Below, one piece after another: positions 1 through 12,312 of a stretch of 64,000 bases of DNA. The notes under the pieces were generated by a model. The model worked only from the letters and a program-made list of their open reading frames with translations, ran no database searches and was not told where the DNA came from. The first letter of the stretch is position 1. Every line of letters begins with the position of its first letter. Made by a program: the position numbers and the translations under genes. Source of the stretch: Cryptomeria japonica (taxonomy: Eukaryota > Streptophyta > Pinopsida > Cupressales > Cupressaceae); NCBI RefSeq assembly GCF_030272615.1, contig NC_081412.1, forward strand, positions 689,138,083 through 689,202,082, given 5' to 3'.

Positions 1-215
1 AACCACAAAGCTTTTACTCAATATAGAGCTTTGAGCTATCATCAAAACAAGGGAGGCAAAATCAATCCTGCCTTCTTTCCAAACATTTGCATCACGTATA
101 ACTCAGCTAGGGAAGAACCACCAACCCTTGAAAGAGAAGAGGAAGAGTTTGTTCCTTTTGTGACACAAAGTTTCTATTGAAGTTAACATTTCATCCATTC
201 TCACATTCACACATC
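1..215 (+). other. Leader of Ty3 element A, left part
   Basis: Noncoding sequence left of the solo LTR. It joins the sequence at 1742 once the solo LTR and one copy of ATCAA are removed, so both pieces are taken as the untranslated leader before gag. No primer binding site was seen, so it must lie further left. The assignment to the leader is an inference from position. Confidence 0.5.
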
Positions 216-1741
216 ATCAATGTTGGCATTATGTGAACCTGTATGAGGACATAATGATATTGTATGTTGTCATTGATGTCAATATGTGATATGTAGAGAG
301 AACCGGCATATGTGAGAACCAATATATATGCCAAAGTAAAGCAGTATATTTGTTCAAGGTGAACCGGCATGACAAGGTGAACCGGCATGTAGTCATGGGA
401 ACCGACACGTGGAAGCATTGTATGACTACCAGTTGGTAGGTAGTTTCCACTTCAAGATTTCCGGTTGGAGTACCTCAAGCCTGTGTGACTCAATCGGTGA
501 TCTTTGTGTGATGAGTTAGCAGTATAACAAAGAACAGATCGTGTTGCCACATCAGCCTTGTGCACGTGAAGGATCTTGCATGAAGAAGACTATCCCTATC
601 TACCTCGGGAATGTGCGAAGTTTGTAAACATTGATAACGTGTGATGGGTTATCAGCCGCCATGAAATCGGTGGAAAACGAATAATGGAGAATGTCTTGAG
701 ATTGGATCAAGACTGTTGCATTCAATACAGTATGATCATCGGTCAGGATTGAACCGTTCGAATTCCTTAACCTAACAAGTCTAGGGTTTAGGGTTTATGC
801 TACCGACCTGTTTGTTGTCCTATAAGGATGATGTTGTGATTTTTCAGAGGTTGTTGGCAAAAGTTGTGTGTGTGTATCTAAGAGAAGAGATACATGACTC
901 TTGCCAGACTAGAGGAGAGAAGTTATATCTGCAGTGTAAGTGCAGAAGGAGAAGAGGAGCTTAAGTGGATCTGCATTGGCATTGAGTGCTATTATCAGGT
1001 CATTGATATACATGTTGATCTTTAACCACTTCAACAATTGTGAAATCCCCTAACATGGTAGCCTTAACCAGCTTGTTGAAAATCCTTTAACAGGGTAACT
1101 CGAAGCTACTGAGTCATTGATATCCTTTAGCTATTGAGTTCTTTAAATCCTCTAACAAGGTACCCTTAACAGGGTTTAACCCTTAACCAGGTATTGTAGC
1201 CATCCCTTAACTGGGTGATCCCTAACAGGATCGGTTCCTAACAGAACCTATTGTATCTGTCTTTAACCGGACAAGGCTCCTAATAGAGTGGACTTCCAAA
1301 GAGTTCAAAAACAAGCTTGTGGGTATTCATCCCCATCGTGGTTTTTTCGAGTTGGGTTTCCACGTGAAAAATATGTGTGTCATGTGTGATGCTTTCTTCA
1401 TGTGATGTTATGATTGTTTTCTGATTAAGTGGTGATGCATGTTGATCTTGTTGTAATATGTACATCTTTGATGGTAGATTGCCTGTTCATGCATTAGGGT
1501 GAAATGGGAATGAAGAGTTAGATTATATGAGAAGATAAGTGTCAACAGGTCTTTGCTTGTCTCAGTTACACTGGGTTTTGCCGGTTGAACTCTGTTGAAG
1601 GACCGGTGCTTTTGTTTGTCTGTCAGTGCATAAGTGTTAGTTGACAAACCGGTATAAGGTTGTGTTTTTGCCTGTACTGATTCACTCCCCCCTCTCAGTA
1701 CTGGTTTGGTACTATTCGTTCATCATTAAGTTATCAATCAA
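216..1741 (+). mobile_element. Solo Copia-type LTR with ATCAA target-site duplication
   Basis: The LTR proper is 221-1736 (1516 bp). It starts TGTTGGCATT, ends GTTATCA, and is bracketed by ATCAA at 216-220 and 1737-1741. Near its end it has the CCCCCCTCTCAGTA tract found at the end of the other Copia-type LTRs here. It also has many short AACAGG/TTAACC-type repeats (about 1020-1290) that resemble the LTR of the - strand Copia element at 39902-41233. No internal region is present, so it is a solo LTR left by recombination between two LTRs. The exact right edge rests on the TSD match. Confidence 0.82.
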
Positions 1742-2133
1742 TCCATTCCAACTCTCAAAACATCAAGAGGTTTTTGTCCTAAGTTATCTTTCAATATTGC
1801 TTGAATCAAACACAACATATCACTTTTTAGAGTGTCTCTACATCTAGGATAAACTCATCCTAAGAGACATTTCTACGCAGGTTAAAACTAGTCTATGAGT
1901 GAATCCTCTCATTACTAGGTAGCTGGGTCTGTAACACATCTCGGGCCTCTCTAAACCTTATCATATCAAATATTGTCAACAAAACACAATAAGCAATTCA
2001 AGGAAGGACTTTGGTAACATCTACCTTTAGTGCTAGAGATCCATATGCAAAACACTCCACCAAACATTAATCTTTCATTCCATCGCCAACTCATCATCAT
2101 TTTCACCAAACTTCAACCAAAACTTGTAAACAA
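1742..2133 (+). other. Leader of Ty3 element A, right part
   Basis: Untranslated stretch between the solo LTR and the gag start. The gag frame is open from ATG at 2030, but the ATG at 2134 begins a typical gag N terminus (MAQTRSKSR), so 2134 may be the used start. No other signal was recognised. Confidence 0.45.
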
Positions 2134-3721
2134 AATGGCTCAAACCAGATCAAAGTCTAGACAACTAGAAATTGAAGAGGAAGAGGAGGAAAATATCAAT
2201 GAATTCCAAGAAGCCCTTGGAGGAAATGCAAATGATGAAAATCCAAGTACTCCTACTCCTGCAGAAATAGAAAGGGCACAACACAACCCTCTCTTCAATC
2301 GACTTTTTGACAAAATACTCAAGAGCAATGTTGATGCTCACTTTTTAAGACTTGCCCAAGAGGGAGCCAAACTACCCTCTAATTTTGATATTGCACAACT
2401 AAGGCAAGCATCGGAACACCAAAATCATAATGAGGATGAAAGAGGCCGAGATCACATCAGATACAACCTTCATCGAGGAAATCCCCCACCTCCTCCTCCT
2501 CCAAATGACATTGACATGTTGCGACAACAAGTCGAGAATTTAGCCCAACAACTCCATAGTGGTGTGAAAACAAACCAGTTTTCACTTAACGATATTTGTC
2601 CCTATCCCTTTGATAGGAATCTACATATGCCACCTTTTCCATGAGGGTTTGAAACACCTAAGTTCAAAAATTATCGAGGAAAAGGAGACCCTTGTGATCA
2701 TGTTAGAGAATTTCATTCAGTATGCCTAGAAGTGGCATATGAGGACACATACCTAATGTGACTCTTTCCCCAAAGTTTGGGTGGGACAACTACATCATGG
2801 TTTTCACGACTAGCAAGTGGTATTAGGACATTCGAAGAACTAGTCAGGAAATTCCTTGCACATTACTCACATAACATTGAATATGATATCACCATGGCGG
2901 ATCTATGTAACACTAAGCAAAAACTAGGGGAGCTATTTTTAACTTTCTTGCAACGACGGAGACAAATATCTAGCAGACATTCCCTTCAGCTACCTGAAAG
3001 AGAGCTAGTGGAAATATTTATTTCCAACTTGAATGAAGAAATGGAATTTCATTTGGACATGAAAGGAACAGAGTCCTTTAATGAAATGATCACCCAGGGT
3101 TTAAAATGTGAGCAGGCCCTCATCAAAAAGGGGCTTATCAAGATATAAAATGAACCAAAGGATGACCCTCACCCACGCTTCAACAATGATAAACCTAACT
3201 TCTGGAATAAAAACAAAAAAATCGTCAATGACGGGGTTGTAGATGCAAGGAATGTCAAAAGTGCACAACCTGTGGTCCGCTTTGCAAGGCAAAACCTCAC
3301 TCCTAAGACCAATATGGTTCCTCCCCCACCAAATCAACGATGCAATGTACCTCTAGAGGAACCAAGACAAAGACAAAAAAATTATAAACAAAAACGAACA
3401 TACACTCCCTTAGGGGAACCTATTGAAATAGTGTTACATCAGTTGGTCTCTTCAAATCTGGTGACTTTACCAAAGACATCCAATTACGAACCTCAGGTTA
3501 AACCTTCATGGTGGAGAGGCAATGAACATTGTGAATTCCATCAAGGGAAAGGGCATAAAACAAGCAATTGTCACAGATTGAAAGATCTTATTCAGGATCT
3601 TATTGACCGAGGCAAGGTTGAAATTGATGGACAGAACCCAAACATAACAAATAATGATCATCTTATGTTTAAGAATCCACTTCCATCACAAGATCAAAGG
3701 GGTCCTTCCACTTCAAGATGA
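2134..3721 (+). pseudogene. gag: Ty3 element A gag
   Basis: Gag, the capsid and nucleocapsid precursor that packages element RNA. One frame runs from 2030 to 3721 and is broken by TGA at 2642, TGA at 2759 and TAA at 3146. An acidic N terminus (a run of Glu near residue 45 counted from 2030) and a proline run come first. The retrotransposon gag domain follows (about 2650-3130), containing GGTTTSWFSRL and FISNLNEEMEFHLDMKG. A basic linker then leads to a CEFHQGKGHKTSNCHRLK zinc-binding motif (about 3526-3585), an atypical CCHC form common in Tat elements. The first two stops fall where arginine is expected, as CGA to TGA would give. Start choice between 2030 and 2134 is uncertain. Confidence 0.85.
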
Positions 3722-4994
3722 AACACAGATACCACTGCTTATACGCAAGTCCCCTGTAATTACACTGTGAATCACCTATATGATGCCAATGAACAAATTG
3801 CAACCATTACCATCAAAAATCCAAACTCTACCTGCAATTTTGTTATGTGTCGCAACAAGATCACCATAAAAGCAACTCCACAAGGCACCCCCTCCATCCC
3901 AAGGCAGTATAACCTTGTGGAACAATTAGATAAAATGCCCGCACTTATCTCCATCTTAGAGATTTTGCGCCTATCCCCATCTCATAAAACAATCTTGGAT
4001 CAAGCTCTCCAAGAGGCGTCAGTCCTTGCGAATCTAAATATAGATCAATTCCAAGCTATGGTTGGAAATCTAAGCTCATCACCATGTCTCACTTTCTCTG
4101 AAAGTGACAATACATCCTTCTAGCAACCTCATAACGCCTCACTCCATATTGAATGATTTATCAACCAACATAGGATCAAGCGAGTCTTGATCGACAATGG
4201 AGCAGGCCTAAATATTTGTACACTACAATTGGTCACAACATTGGGGTATGCAGTTGAATCCCCACAAAAAGATAACCATAAAAGCTTATGATGATGCAGA
4301 GCGTTCATCCAAAGGAGCAGTTGTGCTACCAATCCGAGTGGGCCCAGTGGTGAAGTACATCATATGTCAAGTTTTGGACCTTCCTCTGCCATATAATTTG
4401 TTGTTAGGAAGACCTTGGATACACGCCATGCAAGTCATTCCATCCACCTACCACCAGTGTATCAAATTTCCTCATAATGGTGTAGAAATTACAATCCTGG
4501 GTGATGCAAATCCATTTGCATATTGTAACAATATCAACCATCAACTAGAGATTACCATTCCTAACAATAGAGAAGCCACCTCATCCACCTTATATGTTAG
4601 TCCAACCTCTCTTTCCAGTTCAAACACCACTATACCCAAGCAAGAGAAGCTAAAGGTGAAAATGGCAGAGGAAGGTCCTGGGGAGTACAATCTCAGCCAA
4701 CTCTTTTGTGTTGGGCATCTACCCACTTCTCCTAGAACTTATGGTAAACCTCAAAGGTTACTTCAAACACCACTAGTGAAGCCAACATGCACTTTGACGC
4801 CTTTCATCCTTAGAAAGAGTCAAGAAGAAGAAACCAGAGATGAAGACTTAACAAAATGGATCTATAAATACCCAATCACCATAGACATCCCGCAAACTAA
4901 GCTTCCCACAGATTACAATGGAAAAGGCCTTTTCATTATGCAAAGAATGGGTTATAATGGTCAGAGTGCTTTGGGACCTTGCAAACAAGGATGA
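3722..4994 (+). pseudogene. pol: Ty3 element A protease and G-patch region
   Basis: The gag frame continues to an aspartic protease active-site loop, RVLIDNGAGLNIC (about 4181-4219). It has DNG in place of the usual DSG or DTG, so cleavage activity is doubtful even before the stops. A frameshift near the A-rich run at 4260 moves to the next frame. The protease then continues through LPYNLLLGRPWIHAMQ (about 4384-4430), the conserved second half of retropepsin. The block ends with a G-patch-like motif, GKGLFIMQRMGYNGQSALG, at about 4920-4976. The stop at 4992 interrupts the link to the next segment. Family assignment is firm; the DNG reading is direct. Confidence 0.82.
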
Positions 4995-5104
4995 CATGAG
5001 CCGCTGCAGCCGAAATTAAAGCCCAAAGATAACATAGTCTTAGGCTTTCAAAAGGAGATTCTTCCTAAACTCAGATTCAAAGGGAAACCCAACAAACCTC
5101 TATA

Positions 5105-6077
5105 TCAGCCTACTACAAACATAAAGAGGTCACCTTTGATTATATTAGCAACACCAAGAACCACACCAATTACTCCAATATGGTTGAACATCCCAGCAAT
5201 AACATCCACAACACCAATCATCCCACCAATCAAACCAACAACTCCATCAATAGCAGCAACCGCATCAACAACACCATTAGCAGTATCAAAACCCCCAACA
5301 ACATCATTAACACTGGCAATTCTAACAGAAGCAGTAGATTCAACAACACCGATACTCTCCGTATTAGCTTCTTTGATCCCCATAATCCTTCCTGCAACAC
5401 CAATCATTTCATCTACAATAGTACATCAATCGATCACACCTGGAGTGTTTAACTCAAAGGACATCCCACTATGGTATAGTAATTGGATACTGGAAAGCGA
5501 CTCAGAGACCGACTCACATGAGTGGGAATTTGATTCTATCCAACTTAATACTTCAGATGAGGAAGATGCATCACTACCTCCACCTCGCAAAGACATCCCT
5601 ATTTATAAAGAAGCATAGATAAAGACCTCTTGGGTTCTTGAACTAAAAACATCTTCCACAAACCCTACGTCACATCCTATGCCTGATTCTGATAGGGAGA
5701 GTACCATCAACGACCTTCACCACAACGTCTTGACCCTCACTGACACATCTTATAAACTTAACCTGATTGATGAGGTAATGCCCATTATCAATCCTGAACT
5801 CATCGAATGGAACCAACCTAATCCCCCATGTCTTGACCATTTCCAAAACGATGAGGCAATCATTGGCTTTTTGGAACTAAGGGATAACATACCAAGCGTG
5901 GATCACAAAGCTAGATTCGCCATTAAACTTAATAGCATAGCATACTTTGGGGCGGATGCCAAACCTTTCAGCTGCAAAAATATAACAATAAAACATGGAT
6001 CTTCTAGTGAAAACCTCTCTGAGGCACCAAAGGATGAAAAGTTTGACATTCTCCCTTCTAGTACACAGCAAGAATGA
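5105..6077 (+). pseudogene. pol: Ty3 element A linker between protease and RT
   Basis: Spacer in the same frame as the protease second half and the start of RT, with stops at 5616 and 6075. The first part (5136-5450) is a Thr/Pro/Ile-rich low-complexity block encoded by a degenerate ACACCAAT-type repeat. An acidic stretch (ESDSETDSHEWEFDS) follows, then a region around LPPPRKDIPIY. The last part (5679-6077) contains PELIEWNQPNPPCLDHF. No enzyme motif is visible. Such variable linkers between protease and RT are common in Tat elements. It has no recognised separate function. Confidence 0.6.
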
Positions 6078-6113
6078 TCAATAGTCCTTATTGAAGAGAC
6101 AAAAGAATACACT

Positions 6114-7614
6114 GTGGGGACTCCTGAAACTCCTCACCACATACATCTGGCATCTCTTTTAACTCCAGAGGAACAACCTAAGTTTGTTGAATTCTTCCAG
6201 AAGCGCCAGATTAACTTTGCATGGTCATATGCAGACATGCCTAGTCTTGATCTGGATTTAGTCATGCATCACCTCACCATTGCAGAAGGAGCCAAGCCTG
6301 TCAAGCAGAAACTTCGCAAGATGCATCCCCAGATTGCAGTACTAGTCAAAGAAGAACTTAAGAAACTCCTGGATGTTGGTTTTATTAGACCAATTGATTA
6401 TGCAGATTGGATATCCAACATTGTGCCTATCGGCAAACCCAATGGGAGCATCCGTATTTATACTGACTTTAGAGATCTAAACAAAGCATGTCCTAAAGAT
6501 GAGTTCCCCCTACCAAATATCGACATAATCATCAACCTAACAACATGACATGCCATGCTTTCTCTCATGGATGACATTCCAGCAGTATGTCCCCCATGGA
6601 CATAAGAAAACCTCCACATGTCCATGGGGGACATACTGCTGGAATGTAATGCCTTTCAGTCTGAAGAATGTAGGAGCAACCTATCAAAGAGAAATGACCA
6701 CCATCTTTCATGATATTATGCATACTATAATGGAAGATTATGCTGATGACTTATTGTCAAAATCATTAACAAGAGAGGGTCGTCTAGAAATAGTGGAGAA
6801 AATCTTTGGCAGACTGGAACAATATCATGTTCGACTCCACTCAAAGAAATGTGTCTTTGGAGTAACCTCAAGGAAACTTCTAGGATATATTGTCTCAAGC
6901 AAAGGTATTGAGTTCGACCCAGCCAAAGTCAAAGCAATCATGGACATGCCACCTCCAAAGAATGTCAGTCAGATAAGGACATTACCAGGGCGACTACAAT
7001 CCATCCGAAGATTCATTGCACAACTGGCAGATAAGTGTCACCCGTTGACACACCTGTTACACAAAAACATCCGCTTTCAATGGGATACTAGATGCCAACA
7101 AGCATTCAAAATGCTTAAAGACTATCTCATGAATACACCATTGCTAATCCCACCAGATCCGAGTAGACCTCTATTGCTCTATATTTTGGCAAAAAATACA
7201 GCATTGGGTGTACTACTCGCACAACATAATGCAGAAGGGAAAGAGTGTGTTGTTTACTACATCTCTCGCACACTGGTCGGCTATGAACTCAATTACACAC
7301 GTATTGAGCGAGCTTGCCTAGCAGTAATCTTGGCAGCCACTAAATTGAGGCACTATCTATTAACACATAAAGTACAACTCATTGCCAAGATTAATCCACT
7401 AAAGTACTTACTTAGCAAAGCAGCATTGACAGGTCGCTTGGCCAAATGGGTGATGATTATAAGTGAATTTGATATCGAGTATGTGGACCGTAAGGCTATC
7501 AAGGGTCAAGTAATTGTAAATCATTTGGTCGATGCTCCCCTCATAGGTGATCATCCTCTCATTTCCAATTTTCTGGATAAAGAGATATTCATGATCACAG
7601 CAGCACAACCATGA
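6114..7614 (+). pseudogene. pol: Ty3 element A reverse transcriptase and RNase H
   Basis: Reverse transcriptase copies element RNA to DNA; RNase H removes the RNA strand. The RT fingers are seen in the first frame (FIRPIDYADWISNIVPIGKP, then RIYTDFRDLNKACPKDEFPLP). The palm follows in the next frame (CPWGTYCWNVMPF, then the catalytic MEDYADDLL at about 6735). The RNase H domain covers about 7090-7600, with YYISRTLVGYELNYTRIERAC and LRHYLLTHKVQLIAK. TGA at 6546 and a frame change at about 6550 break the gene. Between the two RT halves, conserved codons are replaced by a perfect inverted copy of neighbouring sequence (6575-6646). The catalytic YADD is intact but the gene is not. Confidence 0.9.
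6575..6646. repeat. 29-bp perfect inverted repeat inside RT
   Basis: Left arm 6575-6603 and right arm 6618-6646 are exact reverse complements over 29 bp, with a 14-bp loop (6604-6617). The right arm is genuine RT coding sequence (CPWGTYCWN). The left arm is an inverted copy of it and occupies the place where related elements encode the residues between LSLMD and the FTCPWG motif. This looks like a local template-switch mutation, not a functional hairpin. Confidence 0.92.
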
Positions 7615-8037
7615 AATTATACTTTGATGGTTCATATATTAGGCATGGCTCAGGGGCAGGCATTCTCTTTATCACACCTCAAGGTGATAGCATCCCGAAG
7701 TCTTATAGGATCACATTTCCATGTATGAACAACATAGAAGAATATGAAGCCTTGATCACGGGACTCAGACTAGCCATGCAATGGAAATTAAAAGAGCTAC
7801 AAATATATGGTGACTCCCAACTGGTCATCCGACAAGTAACCAATGAATATCAGAGCAAGGATGATAAACTCATGTTGTACAAGAAAATGGTGGACAAATT
7901 AAAGGCATCATTTACTACTATCACCTTTGAGTAGATACCCAGAGATTAGAATTGAGTTGCTGACGCTATGGCTACTGTGGCATCTCTCCTTGATCTTCCA
8001 CATAATTCAACACACTACGAGTTCTTGGTAGAATAGC
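7611..8037 (+). pseudogene. pol: Ty3 element A second (archaeal-type) RNase H
   Basis: An additional RNase H domain between the RT-linked RNase H and integrase, the defining feature of the Tat lineage. The acidic catalytic positions are visible in order: KLYFDGS at the start, EEYEALITGLRLAM at about 7737, LQIYGDSQLVIRQV at about 7797, and VADAMATVASLLDL near 7956. Reading is broken by TAG at 7932, where tryptophan is expected (TGG to TAG), by TAG at 7947, and by TAG at 8034. The stop at the far end separates it from integrase. All four acidic residues remain, so the domain was functional before the stops arose. Confidence 0.85.
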
Positions 8038-8072
8038 TTTGGATTCCCGCTTATGATATCCCTAAGTCTAAG

Positions 8073-9361
8073 ATGATATGTTGCCTTGTCGGTTCTAAAT
8101 CCCCATGGTATGGTGAGTTCTACACCTACCTCCACAATCACACACTTCCTCCTAACCAATCGAGTAACCAACGTAAAACCTTCATTTGCCAAACTGCTCG
8201 ATATACCATTATTGTTGAAACCCTATACCAACACAGTCTTGATGGTACTCTCCTTCGATGTCTAGAATATGATGAGATAACAAAGGCCTTGGAAGAGGTA
8301 CATGAAGGAATTTGTGGAACTCATGCAAGCGGCCCATCACTAGCAAAGAAAATCATACGCGTTGGATACTATTGGCCGTCCATGGAAAAAGACTCCTATT
8401 ATTTTGTCAGAAAATGCAAGAAATGACAAGTTCATGGAGACCTGATACATGCACCAACACAAGAATTTCAACCAATCACAACACCATGGCCTTTTTGTCA
8501 ATGGGGCCTTGACCTTGTAGGTAAGATCCATCCATCTTCATCCAATGACCATAAGTTCATCATTACCACCACTAAATACTTCACAAAGTAGATCGAAGTT
8601 GTTCCACTTACCCAAGTCACTAGCAAGTAGATCGCCTCATTCATTCTAAATTACATCATCTACCGGTATGGTGTACCCATGTCCATCATCACAGATAACA
8701 GGCTTCCTTTCAAAAAACAGGATGTTCGTGAACTTTGTGAGAAGTTTCACATTCAACACCGCTTTTCCACTCCCTATTACCCACAAGGAAATGGTCAGGC
8801 CGATGCATCAAACAAAAACATATTGAGAATCCTCAAGAAGACAGTCAATGATGTTGGCTGTGATTGGCATGTTCAATTAAATCCAACACTATGGGCGTAT
8901 CAAACTAGCATTTGAACCCCTACAGGCGCAACTCCTTACTCACTGGTCTATGGAGCAGAAGCCATCCTTCCAATTGAGGTCGAGATACCATCTCTATGGG
9001 TTTCCTTGCATAATCCCATAGATGATGAAGCATATAGAGTATCTCGTCTCCAAAACTTGGAACTACTTGATGAGAAACGGCAAGCTGCATACAATCACCT
9101 TAAAGCCTATCAGCATCACATGAGCAGAAGCTATAATCATCGAGTTAGACCTCGCACATTTGAGGTAGGTGATCTTGTTCTTTGAGAGAATCCTCATAAC
9201 CAACCAAATAGAGAACATCAGGGAAAGTTTGAATCAAACTAGCTAGGTCCATAAATTATCACTATTGTATTTGGGTCCAGGGCATATCAGTTGGATACTT
9301 CAGAAGGAGAACCGCTAACATATCCAATCAATAGTATGCACCTCAAATGGTTTTATACATA
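8073..9361 (+). pseudogene. pol: Ty3 element A integrase
   Basis: Integrase inserts element DNA into the genome. The zinc-binding N terminus is at about 8295-8430 (HEGICGTH, then a final CKK followed by TGA where the last cysteine is expected). The catalytic core has WGLDLVG (about 8502), SIITDN (about 8682) and TPYYPQGNGQADASNKN (about 8770). The catalytic glutamate position reads aspartate (QADA for the usual QAEA). The C-terminal part has LPIEVEIPSLW and a GDLVL motif near 9170. Stops at 8424, 8589, 8628, 8913, 9183 and 9240 break it. Most lie where CGA, CAG or TGG would be expected. It ends with a HLKWFY motif typical of the family. Confidence 0.87.
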
Positions 9362-11439
9362 AGTTGTACAGAGCATCAGGCTCCCATACATACCAAAAAA
9401 ACACCAAAAACATTCAGATAAATGTCCTGAAGAAAAAACAAAAAAATCAAAATAGTAAAGAAAAATCATGCATCCAAACAGTGAACAACCACTCTGGTGG
9501 CACCTTGGGTAAGTGCGATGGTGAAAACCTGGAAAAAAGGTGCCACTCGTAAAGGCTATGACTCCATTGTATTTCAGACTTGTTGCGATCACATTCATTA
9601 CATCCACTCATTCATCAGTCAAAACCATGGCTTGTTATTGATCTGCAATCAAGAATAGTACTTCATGCGTCTTGCATCCCGCTTTTTCATAGTCATGTTT
9701 AAACTGGGGGCAATGCCCTTAACCTATTGATGGAAGTTGATTATGCATTACTTGTGATTCATTGGGTTCTTCATTCAGAAAACTATCTCACAAAATAACA
9801 AAAACATTGGAAACCAATCAAAATCCAAAAACATTAGAAAACATCAAAAATCAATCAAAAACATGGCAACGCTTTGTACATATGAATCCAAGCAGATACC
9901 AAACAAACATTGTGAAATACTCAAACGATGACCACTTATCACATCAAACACGCAAACTGTCTAAACAAGGATGCATCCTTACCAAAACAAAGACAAGATC
10001 ACATTTTCTTTGACAAGAAAATTTTGTTTGAGCTATCAAATACTTGATTGATTTTTAGGTTATTTATTCATTTATATTAGGTTCCTACGCTACTTCAGGA
10101 TATGATTAGAGTAGCCGAGATGGTTCCTAAGTATCATTTGTGTTTGTGTATCTTCTACGAATTATTCCAATGAAGTTCTGGGGCATGTACTAATGGTGTC
10201 TATGTGGGAAGTTCACTAAGCTTTGTAATCTTATGCAAAATACAGTCATGGATCACTATGTCTTGCTGACTACAATGTATACCTCGACCATATGAGTATG
10301 AACCATTATGGAGGGTCCATATTCTTTATTCTTTATTTATGTTGTTTGTTTGCAAGTACAATGCTCCATCCTTGGTTCCGACTACCTCGTCCAAGATTGA
10401 TACTACCATGCTCGATGATGAAAAATAAAGCACTATGGATCGTCATTCCATCTCATCTGTATATATTGCATTATGTTGCATTCCATCCATCCATACATTC
10501 ATAATAGATGCATATCATGCATACATAATAATGACAATGAATACTCTATTTTCCTCTTCTTCCATAGGAATGAGTCATAGGTCCTCCATTTCTTCTATCT
10601 AACATCAAATTCCCCTCACCCTCTCCATCTCAATAATCAACATCACATACCCTACATCATTTCCCATCAACCCAATCAAGCAAGTTACTGTATTTGCATA
10701 GGTACATCGACTCACACACACACCTAGACTATCAATAGATACTCTGATCAAGTATCTTCAGTCTCAACACGCAATCGATCATGGCACATCTAGACTACAA
10801 TAGGCATTTCTCATAATGACCTAGTCTCAACGGGGTTGCTATGATTCACCACAACCATCCATCCCACGCACACACTATCAATTGATCAACCAATCAAACA
10901 CAATCACAATGGATAATTACATCAATTGTCTAAGTCTCAACGAGTATTTTGCTTCATATACCTTGACTTCATCGAGCAATTACATCAATTGTCTAAGTCA
11001 AATCAGGTCACTTTGATTCACTTACTCAGACTTTATTCTGTCCAAGCGACCAACTAACATCAATTGTCATGCTTTGACTCGACCGGGGCAATTAAATCGA
11101 TTGCACTAGATTGTTCAACCAATTTTGATCAATTATATAGCATCACTCGAAAGCACAACCACCACATTTTCACCATATCTCTTGCATGACCTAAGGGTAC
11201 TCACTGGCTTGATGTTTCTTCGTATTCACTCCGATTTCCTCCATTCTTTGACTAGTATTGCTAAATTATTCTCTTCTATCTCCCATCCAATTTTCATTCT
11301 TTTTTGAGAGATCGCCCGATTTTTAAAAAATTTCGGTCCATCTCACGAGGGGGCATACCACCCATTAAATCAATATTTTATGGGGCATATTTCTTCACAC
11401 CTATTTTTTTTCTTTGAAACGACATGATAAACTACACCA
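9362..11439 (+). other. 3' untranslated region of Ty3 element A
   Basis: About 2.1 kb without a credible gene, between the integrase end and the polypurine tract. It holds A-rich sequence at 9390-9470 and 9780-10020. At 10880-11130 there are short repeats around ACATCAATTGTCTAAGTC (copies at about 10919 and 10980, a partial one at 11056). Long 3' regions are usual in Tat elements. No protein was recognised in the small open frames here. Confidence 0.6.
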
Positions 11440-11456
11440 TCTCAAAGAGGGGCAAA
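11440..11456 (+). other. Polypurine tract of Ty3 element A
   Basis: TCTCAAAGAGGGGCAAA directly before the TGTAGTCACATAAA LTR start. It is the primer site for plus-strand DNA synthesis. The - strand sister at 35485-35500 has a matching AAAGAGGGGTAAAA tract next to its LTR. Confidence 0.8.
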
Positions 11457-12312
11457 TGTAGTCACATAAATCTGTCCATTTTTATTAAATGAATATTTTC
11501 TATTTATTTGATTAAAAACCCACTAGCCATTGGTTAATTAAATTAATATTTAATTAATTCATCTTCAAAACATTCTCCTATTAAATAAATTATTCAATTT
11601 ATTTTAATTAATTCATTAAACCAAATTCACAATCAATTAAATGAATAAATCCTATTTATTTCATTTAATCCCCTTTCTTCTTTTAAATAAATTAAATAAA
11701 ACATTTATTTAAATAATTAAATCCCCCCCACTTGCATTCTCCTAAAAATGCAACTTGCACCTATTTGTTGAAATAAATGAATTTTATTTTAATAAAAATC
11801 CTATTTTCCCTCACCCACCAAACCCACTTGCAATCCTAAACCCTTTCTAGATTCTTCTAACCCCTTACTAATTAGCCCAATCCATCCCCTAAATACTGTC
11901 ACATTCCTAAGCAACTTGGAGTCACTTCTCAAAGACTCCAAAGTCTTTAAAAAGCATTTAATGCTTTATGTGTCCAACAAGCTAACCTCTAAAGTCTTCC
12001 AAACCACTAATGGCTCTTACATGACCATTTATGGTTAAATCCACTTGCACCCATGGTTAGGGACTTTGACCCTTAACTCAACCCTCATGTAACCCATGTG
12101 TCTCCTCATGCATTTATTTCTTTGACCATGGTTATCCTCACTAACTCTTGCACAAGAGTTTATCCATTGGATAAAAGCATTATTCTTTGAATAATGAATT
12201 TATCCATTCAACTCAACCTTAACCTTACCTCTCAAGTTAACCCTCAGGTCATGTCAAGCATTTAATGCTTATTCCCTCTCCTCTCAACCCATCTCATGTT
12301 GACACTTGTCAT
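11457..12312 (+). repeat. 3' LTR of Ty3 element A, left part
   Basis: Starts TGTAGTCACATAAATCTGTCC, the same 21-base start (here given to 20) as the solo LTR at 57166. It holds TTAATTAAATAAAT-rich stretches and the CACTTGCA blocks also found in that solo LTR. It stops where the pol-less element is inserted after GTCAT (12308-12312), and resumes at 18913. The two pieces together make about 1459 bp. Confidence 0.85.
12308..12312. repeat. GTCAT target-site duplication, left copy
   Basis: Five bases directly before the TGTTGGCATATG start of the inserted element, repeated exactly at 18908-18912. Confidence 0.92.

Noticed and set aside
776-797. Telomere-like GGGTTTAGGGTTT
   Set aside because: Only two units inside a solo LTR; chance or LTR sequence, not an interstitial telomere.
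5136-5450. Asn-rich protein in an alternative frame
   Set aside because: The frame shared with protease and RT is the Thr/Pro one; the Asn reading is a product of the ACACCAAT repeat.
6575-6646. Hairpin as a microRNA precursor
   Set aside because: One arm is ordinary RT coding sequence, the other its inverted copy; perfect pairing over 29 bp fits a template switch better.
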